This document shows, piece after piece, positions 1 to 7,902 of a stretch of DNA of 64,000 nt. The DNA lies in contig JAUHXK010000008.1 in assembly GCA_030427405.1 (NCBI GenBank), positions 1-64,000 of the forward strand, written 5' to 3'. The first letter of the stretch is position 1. The number at the start of each line of letters is the position of its first letter. A program made the translations under genes and the position numbers. The notes under the pieces are model-generated. The model was not told the origin of the DNA. It saw only the letters and a program-made list of their open reading frames with translations, and did no database searches. The stretch comes from Alphaproteobacteria bacterium (GTDB lineage Bacteria > Pseudomonadota > Alphaproteobacteria > Rhodobacterales > Rhodobacteraceae).

Positions 1-2
1 TG

Positions 3-53
3 TCCGAACGGGTGCGATACACATCTTGGTTCGAAATGCGGTTCTTTGATTAA
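3..53 (+). CDS. possible 3' end of an unidentified upstream gene
   Basis: Reading from base 3, the frame is open from the window edge to a TAA at 51-53 and gives SERVRYTSWFEMRFFD as a possible C-terminus. The other two plus frames are also open from the edge (to TGA at 47-49 and 55-57), so the choice rests only on the protein-like composition and on the fit to the gene starting at 72. No family can be named. Confidence 0.25.
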   Translation, partial: SERVRYTSWFEMRFFD

Positions 54-71
54 TTGAACGAGGTCACGCGA

Positions 72-890
72 ATGCCCAGCGAATACAAGATCGGCATGCT
101 CTGGGTTGATGGCCCGCTCAGTTTTCTTGAGCAATTGTGCATGGTTTCGTTTCTCGACGCACAGCAGGACGTCCGCCTGTACGTCTATGGCGACGTCACG
201 AATATTCCCGACGGGGTCGAAGTTCAGGATGCCCGCGATATCCTGCCGGACGAAGATTTCGTGATTCACACGCGCACCGGCAGCCCTGCGCCGCATTCCG
301 ACAAGTTCCGATACCGCATGTTGGCCCAGCAACCGGATTTGATCTGGGCGGATACGGATGCTTATTGTCTGAAACCGTTTCAACCGGTTGACGGCCATTT
401 CTATGGGTGGATTACAGGGACAGAGATCGCCAACGGCGTCATGAAGCTGCCGCCTGACAGCCAGACGCTCAAAGACCTGATCGAGTATACCGAAGACCCC
501 TATGCCATTCCGCCCTGGCTGCCCGAAAGGCACCAGAACGAACTGATCGAGGCCAGAAACGCGGGAAACGCCAAACATGTGGGCGAGATGCCCTGGGGGG
601 TCTGGGGGCCCAGCGCCCTGACCTGGCTGCTGGAACGTAACGGCGAAGCGCATCATGCCATGCAGCCGCACGTTCTGTACCCAATTCCCTACAAGAACCG
701 GCGGGCCATGGCGCGGCCTGGTGCCAATGCGCAGAAGTTCATTCAACCCGATACGGTTTCCATCCACTTTTACGGGCGTCGGATGCGGCCATTCCTGCAG
801 CAGCGTTTCGACGGAATCGCGCCCGCTGACTGCATGATCGGGCAATTGGCCGAAAAGCACGGCATCGACCCCGCCGCGGCACCGGTCTGA
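72..890 (+). CDS. glycosyltransferase-like protein (capsule/GT32-like fold)
   Basis: Encodes about 272 residues. A DTDAYCLKPF stretch near residue 100 has the DxD-type motif of GT-A glycosyltransferases, and the surrounding pattern (N-terminal strand-helix, then DKFRYRML before the DxD) is that of capsule-type alpha-glycosyltransferases. The likely role is transfer of a sugar to a surface polysaccharide in the cytoplasm; acceptor and donor cannot be read. The frame opens with a TTG at 54, but the ATG at 72 has a GAGG about 8 bases upstream and is preferred. It lies just after the possible end of another gene, so it may be part of an operon entering from the left. Confidence 0.65.
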   Translation: MPSEYKIGMLWVDGPLSFLEQLCMVSFLDAQQDVRLYVYGDVTNIPDGVEVQDARDILPDEDFVIHTRTGSPAPHSDKFRYRMLAQQPDLIWADTDAYCLKPFQPVDGHFYGWITGTEIANGVMKLPPDSQTLKDLIEYTEDPYAIPPWLPERHQNELIEARNAGNAKHVGEMPWGVWGPSALTWLLERNGEAHHAMQPHVLYPIPYKNRRAMARPGANAQKFIQPDTVSIHFYGRRMRPFLQQRFDGIAPADCMIGQLAEKHGIDPAAAPV

Positions 891-950
891 GGCAGAGCCA
901 GCCTTAGCGGATGCCTTGGGGATGATGCCCGGGACCTGTATGTTGCGGGC

Positions 951-1253
951 TCAGTCCAGGGGGATATCCTGCCGCAGCTTTCCGGTCGTCTTGTCAAAGA
1001 TCAGAATGCGGTTGTCGTCGGTGACGACTGCGTACCAGTTGGCGCCGATGGTCAGCGCCTGCGCACGCGCTTCGTCGGGCAGCTCGATCTGATCGGGCAG
1101 GGTGGGGGTGCGATCCGAAAGGCGGATGACAATCAGGGCGAATGTCAATAAAACCCCGCCAATCATCACCGCGGTCAACAGCATGACCATGCGCCGAAGC
1201 AACCTGAGTTGCGGCGTCTCTTGCGGTTCCTGGGGTTCGGAAGGGACAGTCAT
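951..1253 (-). CDS. DUF6476 family single-pass membrane protein
   Basis: Encodes 100 residues: a short proline/glutamate-rich N-terminus, one strong transmembrane helix (about residues 22-46), then a soluble domain of about 50 residues containing ANWYAVVTDDNRILIFD. It matches the small DUF6476 family commonly found divergent to the RluA-type gene in Rhodobacteraceae; its function is unknown. The frame continues upstream, but a start at 1253 gives the family-size protein. Its ATG shares the palindrome CATG with the ATG of the divergent pseudouridine synthase gene, so neither gene has an untranslated promoter region of its own. Confidence 0.75.
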   Translation of the reverse strand: MTVPSEPQEPQETPQLRLLRRMVMLLTAVMIGGVLLTFALIVIRLSDRTPTLPDQIELPDEARAQALTIGANWYAVVTDDNRILIFDKTTGKLRQDIPLD

Positions 1254-2283
1254 GGGCACCCGCCAGATAGAGTTTCGCATTGCGGCTTCTCCGCCGCCCC
1301 GCCTTGATAAGGCCCTTTCGCGGGATGTACCAGCCAGCGAAAACCTGTCGCGCACGCGCCTAGCAAGGTTGATCGACGAGGGCGCCGTACAGGTCGACGG
1401 AACCGAGGCGCGGGACGCCAAGGCCAAGGTCGCCGAGGGCGCGGCAGTGACCATTACTGTGTCCGAGGCCGAAGACAGCCATATCGGCCCCGAGGACATC
1501 CCGCTTGAGGTTGTGTTCGAGGATGCCGACCTGATCGTCATCAACAAACCGGCCGGCATGGTCGTGCATCCGGCACCGGGGTCACCGAACGGTACTTTGG
1601 TGAATGCGTTGCTGCATCACTGCGGCGCTGATCTGTCCGGCGTGGGCGGGGTCAAGCGGCCGGGCATCGTGCACCGCATCGACAAGGAAACCAGTGGTCT
1701 TTTGGTGGTGGCCAAGTCTGACGCAGCTCATCACGGGTTGGCCGCTCAGTTCGAGGCGCACACGGTCGAGCGTTATTACCGCGCGATTTGCTATGGTGTG
1801 CCGGATGCGAACGATCCCCGTCTTCGAGGGGTAAAGGGCGTCAGTTTTGAGCCCGGAAATATCATGCGGCTGACCACGCAATTGGCGCGTCACAAGACCG
1901 ACAGGCAGAAACAGGCAGTCGTTTTTCACGGCGGTCGCCATGCCGTCACCCGCGCGCGTGTCGTACAGGCGTTCGGGTCACCGGGGGTGCTGGCCCTTGT
2001 CGAATGCTGGTTGGAAACCGGTCGCACGCACCAGATCAGGGTCCACATGGCCCATGCCGGACACGGACTGGTCGGAGACCCCGTCTATGGCGGCCGCCGC
2101 AAACTGGCAGCCCGCGCATTTACCCCTGAAACCGCGCAAAAGGTACAGGAATTCAACCGGCAGGCCCTGCATGCGGCGGTCCTGGGGTTCGAGCATCCTG
2201 TCAATGGCAAGATGATGCGGTTCGAGGCCGCTTTGCCCGAAGACATGGCCGGGCTGGTCCACGCCTTGGGCGGAGATGTGTAA
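1252..2283 (+). CDS. rluD: RluA/RluD-family 23S rRNA pseudouridine synthase
   Basis: Encodes 343 residues. An N-terminal S4 RNA-binding domain (about 15-75, ARLIDEGAVQVDG) is followed by the catalytic domain with the RluA signature HRIDKETSGLLVVAK, whose Asp is the nucleophile. GRTHQIRVHM and GDPVYGG are the other conserved family blocks. It converts uridines to pseudouridine in 23S rRNA; RluD is the likeliest paralogue but RluC is not excluded. The start at 1252 (MGTRQIEF) puts the S4 domain at the usual distance from the N-terminus; an in-frame upstream extension to 1102 is antisense to the DUF6476 gene and is discounted. rpoH follows on the same strand after 148 bases. Confidence 0.9.
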   Translation: MGTRQIEFRIAASPPPRLDKALSRDVPASENLSRTRLARLIDEGAVQVDGTEARDAKAKVAEGAAVTITVSEAEDSHIGPEDIPLEVVFEDADLIVINKPAGMVVHPAPGSPNGTLVNALLHHCGADLSGVGGVKRPGIVHRIDKETSGLLVVAKSDAAHHGLAAQFEAHTVERYYRAICYGVPDANDPRLRGVKGVSFEPGNIMRLTTQLARHKTDRQKQAVVFHGGRHAVTRARVVQAFGSPGVLALVECWLETGRTHQIRVHMAHAGHGLVGDPVYGGRRKLAARAFTPETAQKVQEFNRQALHAAVLGFEHPVNGKMMRFEAALPEDMAGLVHALGGDV

Positions 2284-2361
2284 TTTTGCACAAAGGTCTG
2301 TGAGAATCGGTTTCTTATCTTTTCTTTAGGGAACGTTAATTTCAGATTGATAAGAACATCC

Positions 2362-2390
2362 CTTGAAGGATCAGGGTTGCGTGCCCATAT
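2362..2390 (+). promoter_or_regulatory. candidate sigma-32 promoter of rpoH
   Basis: CTTGAA at 2362-2367 and CCCATAT at 2384-2390, separated by 16 bases, resemble the heat-shock promoter (CTTGAA ... CCCCATnT). The expected transcription start is about 2397, some 35 bases before the rpoH ATG. Autogenous sigma-32 control of rpoH is known in Caulobacter. This is a motif reading only. Confidence 0.45.
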
Positions 2391-2431
2391 CGATGTTAAG
2401 GGCTTAAACATTCGTCCGAGGGACATGAAAT

Positions 2432-3328
2432 ATGGCAAATTATTCAAATCTTCCCGCGCCGACACCGGAAGGTGGGCTGAACCGGTACATGCAGGAAATC
2501 CGTAAATTTCCGCTGTTGGAACCGGAAGAAGAATACATGCTGGCCAAGCGTTGGGTCGAAAAGCAGGACACCGAGGCCGCGCACAAGATGGTGACCTCGC
2601 ACCTGCGGCTGGCTGCAAAGATCGCGATGGGATATCGCGGGTATGGCCTGCCCCAGGCCGAGGTGATTTCCGAGGCCAATGTGGGCCTGATGCAGGCCGT
2701 CAAACGCTTTGACCCGGAAAAGGGTTTCCGGCTGGCGACCTATGCGATGTGGTGGATCCGGGCCTCGATCCAGGAATATATCCTGCGATCCTGGTCGCTG
2801 GTGAAACTGGGTACAACTTCGGCGCAGAAGAAACTGTTCTTTAACCTGCGCAAGGCCAAGGCCCGTATCGGCGCCCTTGAAGAAGGTGATTTGCGACCTG
2901 AAAACGTTGCTCAGATCGCGAACGACCTGGGCGTGACCGAAGAGGAAGTGATCAGCATGAACCGCCGCATGTCCGGCGGGGACGCCTCGCTGAACGCGAC
3001 GGTCGGGTCCGAAGGCGAAGGCACGATGCAATGGCAGGACTGGCTGGAAGACGAAGATGCAGACCAGGCCGGTGATTACGAGGCGCGGGACGAACTGGAT
3101 GCCCGCCGCGAACTGCTGTCGGCTGCGCTGGACGTGCTGAATGACCGGGAAAAGGATATTCTGACCCAGCGCCGTCTGATGGATCAGGCCGTAACGCTGG
3201 AAGAGTTGAGCACGCAGTACAATGTGAGCCGCGAACGTATCCGGCAGATCGAGGTGCGCGCGTTCGAAAAGCTGCAAAAGAAGATGCGTGAACTTGCCCG
3301 CGAAAAGGGAATGCTGGGCGCGGGCTGA
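2432..3328 (+). CDS. rpoH: RNA polymerase sigma-32 factor RpoH
   Basis: Encodes 298 residues, the usual length for alphaproteobacterial RpoH. Region 2 (about 45-125) contains the core-binding and -10 recognition helices (GLMQAVKRFDPEKGFRLATY, MWWIRASIQEYILRSWS). An RpoH-like segment SAQKKLFFNLRKAKARI follows, and region 4 (about 230-290) has the helix-turn-helix VTLEELSTQYNVSRERIRQIE. It directs RNA polymerase to heat-shock promoters. The ATG at 2432 has GAGGGA 8 bases upstream; a closer ATG at 2425 is out of frame. The upstream gap carries a candidate sigma-32 promoter, and a strong terminator follows. Confidence 0.97.
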   Translation: MANYSNLPAPTPEGGLNRYMQEIRKFPLLEPEEEYMLAKRWVEKQDTEAAHKMVTSHLRLAAKIAMGYRGYGLPQAEVISEANVGLMQAVKRFDPEKGFRLATYAMWWIRASIQEYILRSWSLVKLGTTSAQKKLFFNLRKAKARIGALEEGDLRPENVAQIANDLGVTEEEVISMNRRMSGGDASLNATVGSEGEGTMQWQDWLEDEDADQAGDYEARDELDARRELLSAALDVLNDREKDILTQRRLMDQAVTLEELSTQYNVSRERIRQIEVRAFEKLQKKMRELAREKGMLGAG

Positions 3329-3355
3329 CGCCTGTTGCCTTTCTGACCCAAAAAC

Positions 3356-3386
3356 AAACCCGGCCCGGGACAGCCCGGCCGGGTTT
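3356..3386 (+). terminator. rho-independent terminator of rpoH
   Basis: Perfect 10-bp stem AAACCCGGCC / GGCCGGGTTT around an 11-base loop, 28 bases after the rpoH stop. The downstream T-run is short (ATTTG), but the stem's own T's provide a partial tail. Confidence 0.8.
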
Positions 3387-3482
3387 ATTTGTGCCCGTCA
3401 GGAATGTTTTCTTGAGCGGCCATAAAAGCCCATTACACTCGCCCAGAGTGAAAGATGATGGCAGTACAGGCAAGGAGACACC

Positions 3483-4457
3483 ATGACAGGGCCGATTCAA
3501 TGGGGCGTTTTGGGTGCGGCAAATTTCGCGCGCCAGTTCATGGCCCCGGCAATCCATGCAGCCGATGGTGCGCGGCTGGCGGGTCTGGCCACATCAGACG
3601 CCTCCAAGGCGCAGCCCTTTCAAAGCTTCTGCCCGGACCTGAAGGTTTATGACAGTTACGATGCCTTGCTGGCAGACCCGCTGATTGACGCGGTATACAT
3701 ACCATTGCCAAATCACCTGCATGTCGAATGGAGCCTGAAGGCCATGGACGCGGGCAAGCATGTTTTGTGCGAAAAGCCCATGACCATGCAGGCGCAAGAG
3801 TTCGACGACCTGATCGCCAAACGCGATCAGACCGGGGTGCTGGCGGCCGAGGCCTATATGATCGTGCATCATCCCCAGTGGCAGCATGTGCGCAGGCTGA
3901 TCGCCGATGGGGCGATTGGCAAGCTGGTTCATGTCGCTGGAGCATTCAGCTTTGACAACCGGGCGGATACCGGGAATATCCGCAACCGGGCCGAAACCGG
4001 CGGCGGCGGGCTGCGTGATATCGGCGTCTATGTTATCGGCAGCGCACGTTATGCAACCGGCAGCGAGCCTGTCTCGGTCAACTCGGCCATTCGGTGGCAG
4101 GACGATATCGACGTTTTCACCGAAATTCGTGCGCAGTTTCCCGGGTTCACCTATTCAAGCTATGTGTCGATCCGCATGCATCCCCATCAAGAGATGGTGT
4201 TTCACGGCGAGGGGGGGCTGATCCGTTTGACCGCCCCCTTCAACGCTCGCGTTTTTGGCGAAGCGCGTGTCGAATTGCACCGCCCCGGGCTTGAGATGCA
4301 GGTCACCCGCTTTCCGGCTGATGATCAATACAAGCTGCAGGTCGAAGCGTTTTGCCGGTCGGTCCGCGACGGGGTCGAATACCCTTGCCCGCTGGAATTT
4401 TCGCGTGGAACGCAGGATATGATCGACCGCGTGTTTTCCGGCGCAACGCCCCTTTGA
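3483..4457 (+). CDS. Gfo/Idh/MocA family NAD(P)-dependent oxidoreductase
   Basis: Encodes 324 residues. The N-terminal Rossmann region begins WGVLGAANFARQFM (a GxxGxA-type dinucleotide fold), and the family motif CEKPMT (about 98-103) carries the catalytic lysine. The C-terminal Gfo/Idh alpha/beta domain spans about 130-320. Family members oxidise or reduce sugars, inositols or dihydrodiols; a dihydrodiol-dehydrogenase or xylose-dehydrogenase-like activity is plausible, but the substrate cannot be told. AGGAG precedes the ATG by about 6 bases. It sits alone between the rpoH terminator and the zinc-finger gene. Confidence 0.85.
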   Translation: MTGPIQWGVLGAANFARQFMAPAIHAADGARLAGLATSDASKAQPFQSFCPDLKVYDSYDALLADPLIDAVYIPLPNHLHVEWSLKAMDAGKHVLCEKPMTMQAQEFDDLIAKRDQTGVLAAEAYMIVHHPQWQHVRRLIADGAIGKLVHVAGAFSFDNRADTGNIRNRAETGGGGLRDIGVYVIGSARYATGSEPVSVNSAIRWQDDIDVFTEIRAQFPGFTYSSYVSIRMHPHQEMVFHGEGGLIRLTAPFNARVFGEARVELHRPGLEMQVTRFPADDQYKLQVEAFCRSVRDGVEYPCPLEFSRGTQDMIDRVFSGATPL

Positions 4458-4515
4458 CTTGCCACGTTTCGAGGATGTCACGTAAAGTGTCCGGCACCTG
4501 TTCAGGAGGTTTCAC

Positions 4516-4785
4516 ATGGCTGGCGGCTGGTCCCGCGACGGCGCGGTAAGCGAACAGATCGAGGCGTCGATTTCCGACGAACTGGCGCGGATGCAGGCGC
4601 AAAAACGCCCTGTGGGTGAAAGCCTGACCCATTGTGCCGAGTGTGAAGACCCCATCCCCGAAAAGCGGCGTGTCGCAATGCCGGGTGTGAAACTGTGCCT
4701 GGATTGCCAACAAGAGCGCGACAGCGCGTTCAAGGCCCGTGGCGGCATCAACCGGCGCGGGTCAAAGGACAGCCAACTAAAGTGA
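4516..4785 (+). CDS. DksA/TraR C4-type zinc finger protein (YbiI-like)
   Basis: Encodes 89 residues. The C-terminal half carries the four-cysteine finger CAECEDPIPEKRR...LCLDCQ (CxxC-x17-CxxC), preceded by a short helical N-terminus. Small DksA/TraR-type proteins of this length enter the RNA polymerase secondary channel or have unknown roles; it is too short to be canonical DksA, which has a long coiled coil. A good Shine-Dalgarno sequence, AGGAGG, lies 7 bases before the ATG. A gap without recognised genes follows. Confidence 0.85.
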   Translation: MAGGWSRDGAVSEQIEASISDELARMQAQKRPVGESLTHCAECEDPIPEKRRVAMPGVKLCLDCQQERDSAFKARGGINRRGSKDSQLK

Positions 4786-5145
4786 TCGTGGTAATGCCCG
4801 ACTTGAGTCCAAACTATCGGTTGCTGCACTATGCACAAATGTCCGCAATTCGGATCTTGGCCGCGTCCCGTTGCTGTCGACGGCTTCTACCATTCACTTG
4901 ACCGTGGCAATTCCAGCACACCCGCTTCCCGCCTTTCGTTAGCTCTTGTTCCCGCTCAAGCAGAAGACTATCTGCACTTCAGCACGAGGCGGTTTGCCTC
5001 ATGCAATGGAGATTTTATGCTAGAGCCCCGGGCCAACGCCCGTTCCTGATAACCTAAGTTTAGGGAACACCAGACACGATAAGGACGCTCAAGCGCGATG
5101 CTGAGCGATCCCGTTTCTGTACTCTCATAAAATCGAGACAATCCA
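4786..5145. other. 360-base intergenic stretch without a recognised gene
   Basis: The stretch is more AT-rich than its surroundings and separates the core gene at 4516 from the toxin-antitoxin-like pair. The only ORF of any size (72 codons, from 4831) has no convincing ribosome binding site, no recognisable domain and a composition unlike the neighbours. I see no repeat, tRNA or transposase fragment. It probably represents the left flank of an acquired segment and must hold the promoter of the 5146 gene. Confidence 0.5.
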
Positions 5146-5403
5146 TTGAATATCTCAAAGCACGAACAGCGTGTTTTGCATGAGCTCGCTCTTGGTGGGT
5201 CAATCCATCACGAGCGCCGCGCAAACGGCAAGATACGCGACATCACATGTTACACGCGCAACGGCCATGTCCTGGCTGACTGCACACTAGACGTGTTTCA
5301 GCGTCTTCGAAAACGACGCTTTATCCGTTCGCAAAACGGAAATCCCTATCGCGCATCGCGGCTAGGGATCAAATCCGTTCGCGCGCAACTCAACCAAAGA
5401 TAA
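5146..5403 (+). CDS. YjhX/TopAI family toxin (topoisomerase I inhibitor-like)
   Basis: Encodes 85 residues that line up over their full length with E. coli YjhX: an MNISKHEQRVLHELA-type start, an ...RRANGKIRDITCYTR... middle, then LADCTLDVFQRLRKRRFI and NGNPYR. In E. coli, YjhX (TopAI) binds and inhibits topoisomerase I and is neutralised by YjhQ. The start is TTG at 5146, chosen because it yields the family N-terminus; no ATG fits. A GNAT gene starts 14 bases downstream, the same toxin-then-GNAT order as yjhX-yjhQ. The pair sits in an AT-richer insertion, suggesting transfer. Confidence 0.85.
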   Translation: MNISKHEQRVLHELALGGSIHHERRANGKIRDITCYTRNGHVLADCTLDVFQRLRKRRFIRSQNGNPYRASRLGIKSVRAQLNQR

Positions 5404-5417
5404 GAAAGCACAAGACA

Positions 5418-5864
5418 ATGACAGACACTAACCATTCTATCCGCCCCTATCACGCCGATGATGTCGAGCCCGTAATTTCCGTCTGGCAGAAGGCAAACGC
5501 GCTTGCGCATCCGTTTCTGACGCCGGAATTTGTGGCCGAAGTGCATCAGGCGATGCGAGACAGGTACCTTCCCAACGCAGAGACATACGTGTTGGAAGAA
5601 GATGACACGGTAGTCGGTTTCATCGCACTGCTTGGAAATGAAATCGGTGGCCTCTTTCTAGACCCGTCTTTGCATGGGAAAGGATATGGTAGGGCGCTTG
5701 TGGATCACGCATTTGCACTCAAAGGACCGCTGAAGGTTGAAGTCTTTCGAGACAACGTTGTCGGGCGTCCGTTTTACGAACGCTACGGCTTCGAGTTTGT
5801 GGAAGATGAACTTCACGAGCCTTCCGGACAAATAAACCGGAAGATGGCAATGCCAGGGTCTTAG
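5418..5864 (+). CDS. GNAT N-acetyltransferase, candidate antitoxin partner of the YjhX-like protein
   Basis: Encodes 148 residues with the GNAT fold. Motif A is LFLDPSLHGKGYGRALVDHA (acetyl-CoA-binding GKGYGRA, about residues 90-96), and the C-terminal FYERYGFEFV is motif B. Sequence style is closest to the YjaB group. In E. coli the TopAI toxin is counteracted by the GNAT protein YjhQ, so an antitoxin role is inferred from position (14 bases downstream, same strand). It could instead be an unrelated small-molecule acetyltransferase. A hairpin at 5882 ends the unit. Confidence 0.75.
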   Translation: MTDTNHSIRPYHADDVEPVISVWQKANALAHPFLTPEFVAEVHQAMRDRYLPNAETYVLEEDDTVVGFIALLGNEIGGLFLDPSLHGKGYGRALVDHAFALKGPLKVEVFRDNVVGRPFYERYGFEFVEDELHEPSGQINRKMAMPGS

Positions 5865-5881
5865 TAAACCCAGAGGCCGCC

Positions 5882-5903
5882 CCGCCCCAAAAGGGGCGGT
5901 CTT
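5882..5903 (+). terminator. hairpin terminator after the toxin/GNAT pair
   Basis: Perfect 7-bp stem CCGCCCC / GGGGCGG with an AAAA loop, then TCTT. It lies 18 bases after the GNAT stop and before the convergent pepF gene. The T-tract is weak. Confidence 0.55.
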
Positions 5904-5999
5904 CCCACCCAACTCCGAGAAGTTGCAGACATTGGCTCGACCAAAACCAATGTCGGCTTCGTCCCGCAAAACGGCCAAGCGCGCCCCTGAGATATGGCG

Positions 6000-7820
6000 T
6001 TACCCCTCCATCGCTTCCAACTCGTCAATAAAGCCCGAGATCATCGATAGACCCTTGTCCCAGAAGGCGGGGTCGCTGGCATCAAGGCCGAAGGGGGCAA
6101 GCAATTCCTTGTGATGTTTGGAACCACCGGCGCGCAGCATTTCGAAATACTTGTCCTCGAACCCTTCGGCGCCGCTTGCGTAGACCGAGTAAAGCGCATT
6201 CACCAACCCGTCGCCAAATGCGTAGGCATAGACATAGAAAGGTGAATGGACAAAATGCGGGATATAGGCCCAGAAGGTCTCGTACCCGTCCATGAATTCA
6301 AATGCCGGGCCAAGGCTTTCGGCCTGAACGCTCATCCACAGGGCGTTGATGCCATCCGGCGTCAATTCGCCCTCGCGGCGTGCGGCGTGCAGCTTGCATT
6401 CGAAATCATAAAAGGCGATCTGGCGGACGACCGTGTTGATCATGTCCTCGACCTTGCCAGCCAGCAGCACCTTGCGCTGTTCCGGGGTTTCCGCCTTGTC
6501 CAGCATCTTGCGGAAGGTCAGCATCTCGCCAAACACGCTGGCGGTCTCGGCCAGCGTCAGCGGGGTCGACGACAGCATCTCGCCTTGATCGGCGGCCAGA
6601 ACCTGATGGACACCGTGGCCAAGCTCATGCGCCAAAGTCATCACGTCACGCGGTTTGCCCAAGTAGTTGAGCATTACATAAGGGTGCACGTCGGTGACGG
6701 TCGGATGTGCAAAAGCACCCGGCGCCTTGCCGGGTTTCACAGCCGCATCGATCCAGCCTTTCGTGAAGAACGGCTTGGCAATCTCGCCCATACGGGGATC
6801 GAAGGCGTTATAGGCGTCCATCACGGTCTTTTCGGCCTCATCCCAGCCTACGATACGCGTGTCTTCCATCGGCAGCGGCGCGTTGCGGTCCCAGACCTGC
6901 ATCACGTCCAGGCCCAGCCATTTGCGTTTCAGCTCATAGTAACGGTGGCTTAGCTTGGGGTAGGCGGCAACGACCGCCTCACGCAGGGCCTCGACCACTT
7001 CGGGTTCCACGTCGTTCGACAAGTGACGCCCGGTTTGGGCGGTTGGCATGTTGCGCCAGCGGTCGACGATTTCCTTTTCCTTGGCCTGTGTGTTGTGGAC
7101 GCGGGCGAAGGTTTTGATGTTGTCCTGAAACACGGCGGCCAGTTCGCGCGCCGCAGCCTCGCGCTTGGCGCGGTCCTGCTCGGTCAACAGGTTCAACGTG
7201 CCTTCGATATTCAACTCTTCGCCATCAACGGTAAAGGTAAGCCCGGCGATGGTTTCGTCGAACAGCCTTTCCCACGCGTCACCGACAACGCCAAGGTCGT
7301 GCAGGAATTTCTCTAGCTCGTCAGACAGTTGATAGGGTTTCATCGCACGAATGCGGCGGAAAACCGGTTCATATCGGGCCAGGTCGGAATTGGCCGCGAA
7401 ATGCGCTTTTAGGGCGTCATCTTCGATCCGGTTGATTTCGAGCGTGAAAAAGACCAGCGGCGTGGTGAAAACGGTGATCTTCTCCTGCATGTCCGACAGG
7501 AACTTGGCGCGATCCGCATCGGTGGTCAGCTGATAATACCGCAACCCGGCAAAGGACATGACCCGGCCAGCCACCGCGTTGATCTTTTCGTTGCGCTGCA
7601 CACAGGTCAACAGGGCATCGGCGTCCAAACCGGCCAGTTTGCCCTGGTAATCGGTTGCAAAGGCCGCGCATTCGGTTTCCAGCCACCCCAGGTCGCGGTC
7701 CAGTTCGGGCGCGTCCTGAGACGTATAAAGGTCGCTGAGATCCCATTCCGGCAGGTTGCCAAGATTGTCGGCGCCGCCGACTGCGTTTGCGTCACGAACG
7801 GGAAAGGGAAGGTCGCGCAT
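6000..7820 (-). CDS. pepF: oligoendopeptidase F (M3 family zinc metallopeptidase)
   Basis: Encodes 606 residues. The zinc-binding motif HELGH is at 398-402, and the third ligand is probably Glu425 in LAETAS. The rest is the helical M3 fold with N-terminal PepF segments (about 25-200). The enzyme hydrolyses short peptides in the cytoplasm and probably recycles peptide fragments. The ATG at 7820 has AGGTGA just upstream. No partner gene overlaps it; it converges with the toxin/GNAT segment, and an alpha/beta hydrolase gene lies upstream on the same strand 82 bases away. Confidence 0.93.
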   Translation of the reverse strand: MRDLPFPVRDANAVGGADNLGNLPEWDLSDLYTSQDAPELDRDLGWLETECAAFATDYQGKLAGLDADALLTCVQRNEKINAVAGRVMSFAGLRYYQLTTDADRAKFLSDMQEKITVFTTPLVFFTLEINRIEDDALKAHFAANSDLARYEPVFRRIRAMKPYQLSDELEKFLHDLGVVGDAWERLFDETIAGLTFTVDGEELNIEGTLNLLTEQDRAKREAAARELAAVFQDNIKTFARVHNTQAKEKEIVDRWRNMPTAQTGRHLSNDVEPEVVEALREAVVAAYPKLSHRYYELKRKWLGLDVMQVWDRNAPLPMEDTRIVGWDEAEKTVMDAYNAFDPRMGEIAKPFFTKGWIDAAVKPGKAPGAFAHPTVTDVHPYVMLNYLGKPRDVMTLAHELGHGVHQVLAADQGEMLSSTPLTLAETASVFGEMLTFRKMLDKAETPEQRKVLLAGKVEDMINTVVRQIAFYDFECKLHAARREGELTPDGINALWMSVQAESLGPAFEFMDGYETFWAYIPHFVHSPFYVYAYAFGDGLVNALYSVYASGAEGFEDKYFEMLRAGGSKHHKELLAPFGLDASDPAFWDKGLSMISGFIDELEAMEG

Positions 7821-7902
7821 GGATCACCTATTGAAATCTGCTTTGGCAGATATCTAGGCGCGCGGCGCCTGGATCACAAGCAGGCACCACCCCGGTTCTG
7901 GG

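Noticed and set aside
4831-5049. 72-codon ORF in the gap before the toxin gene
   Set aside because: No ribosome site, no domain, and composition unlike neighbouring genes.
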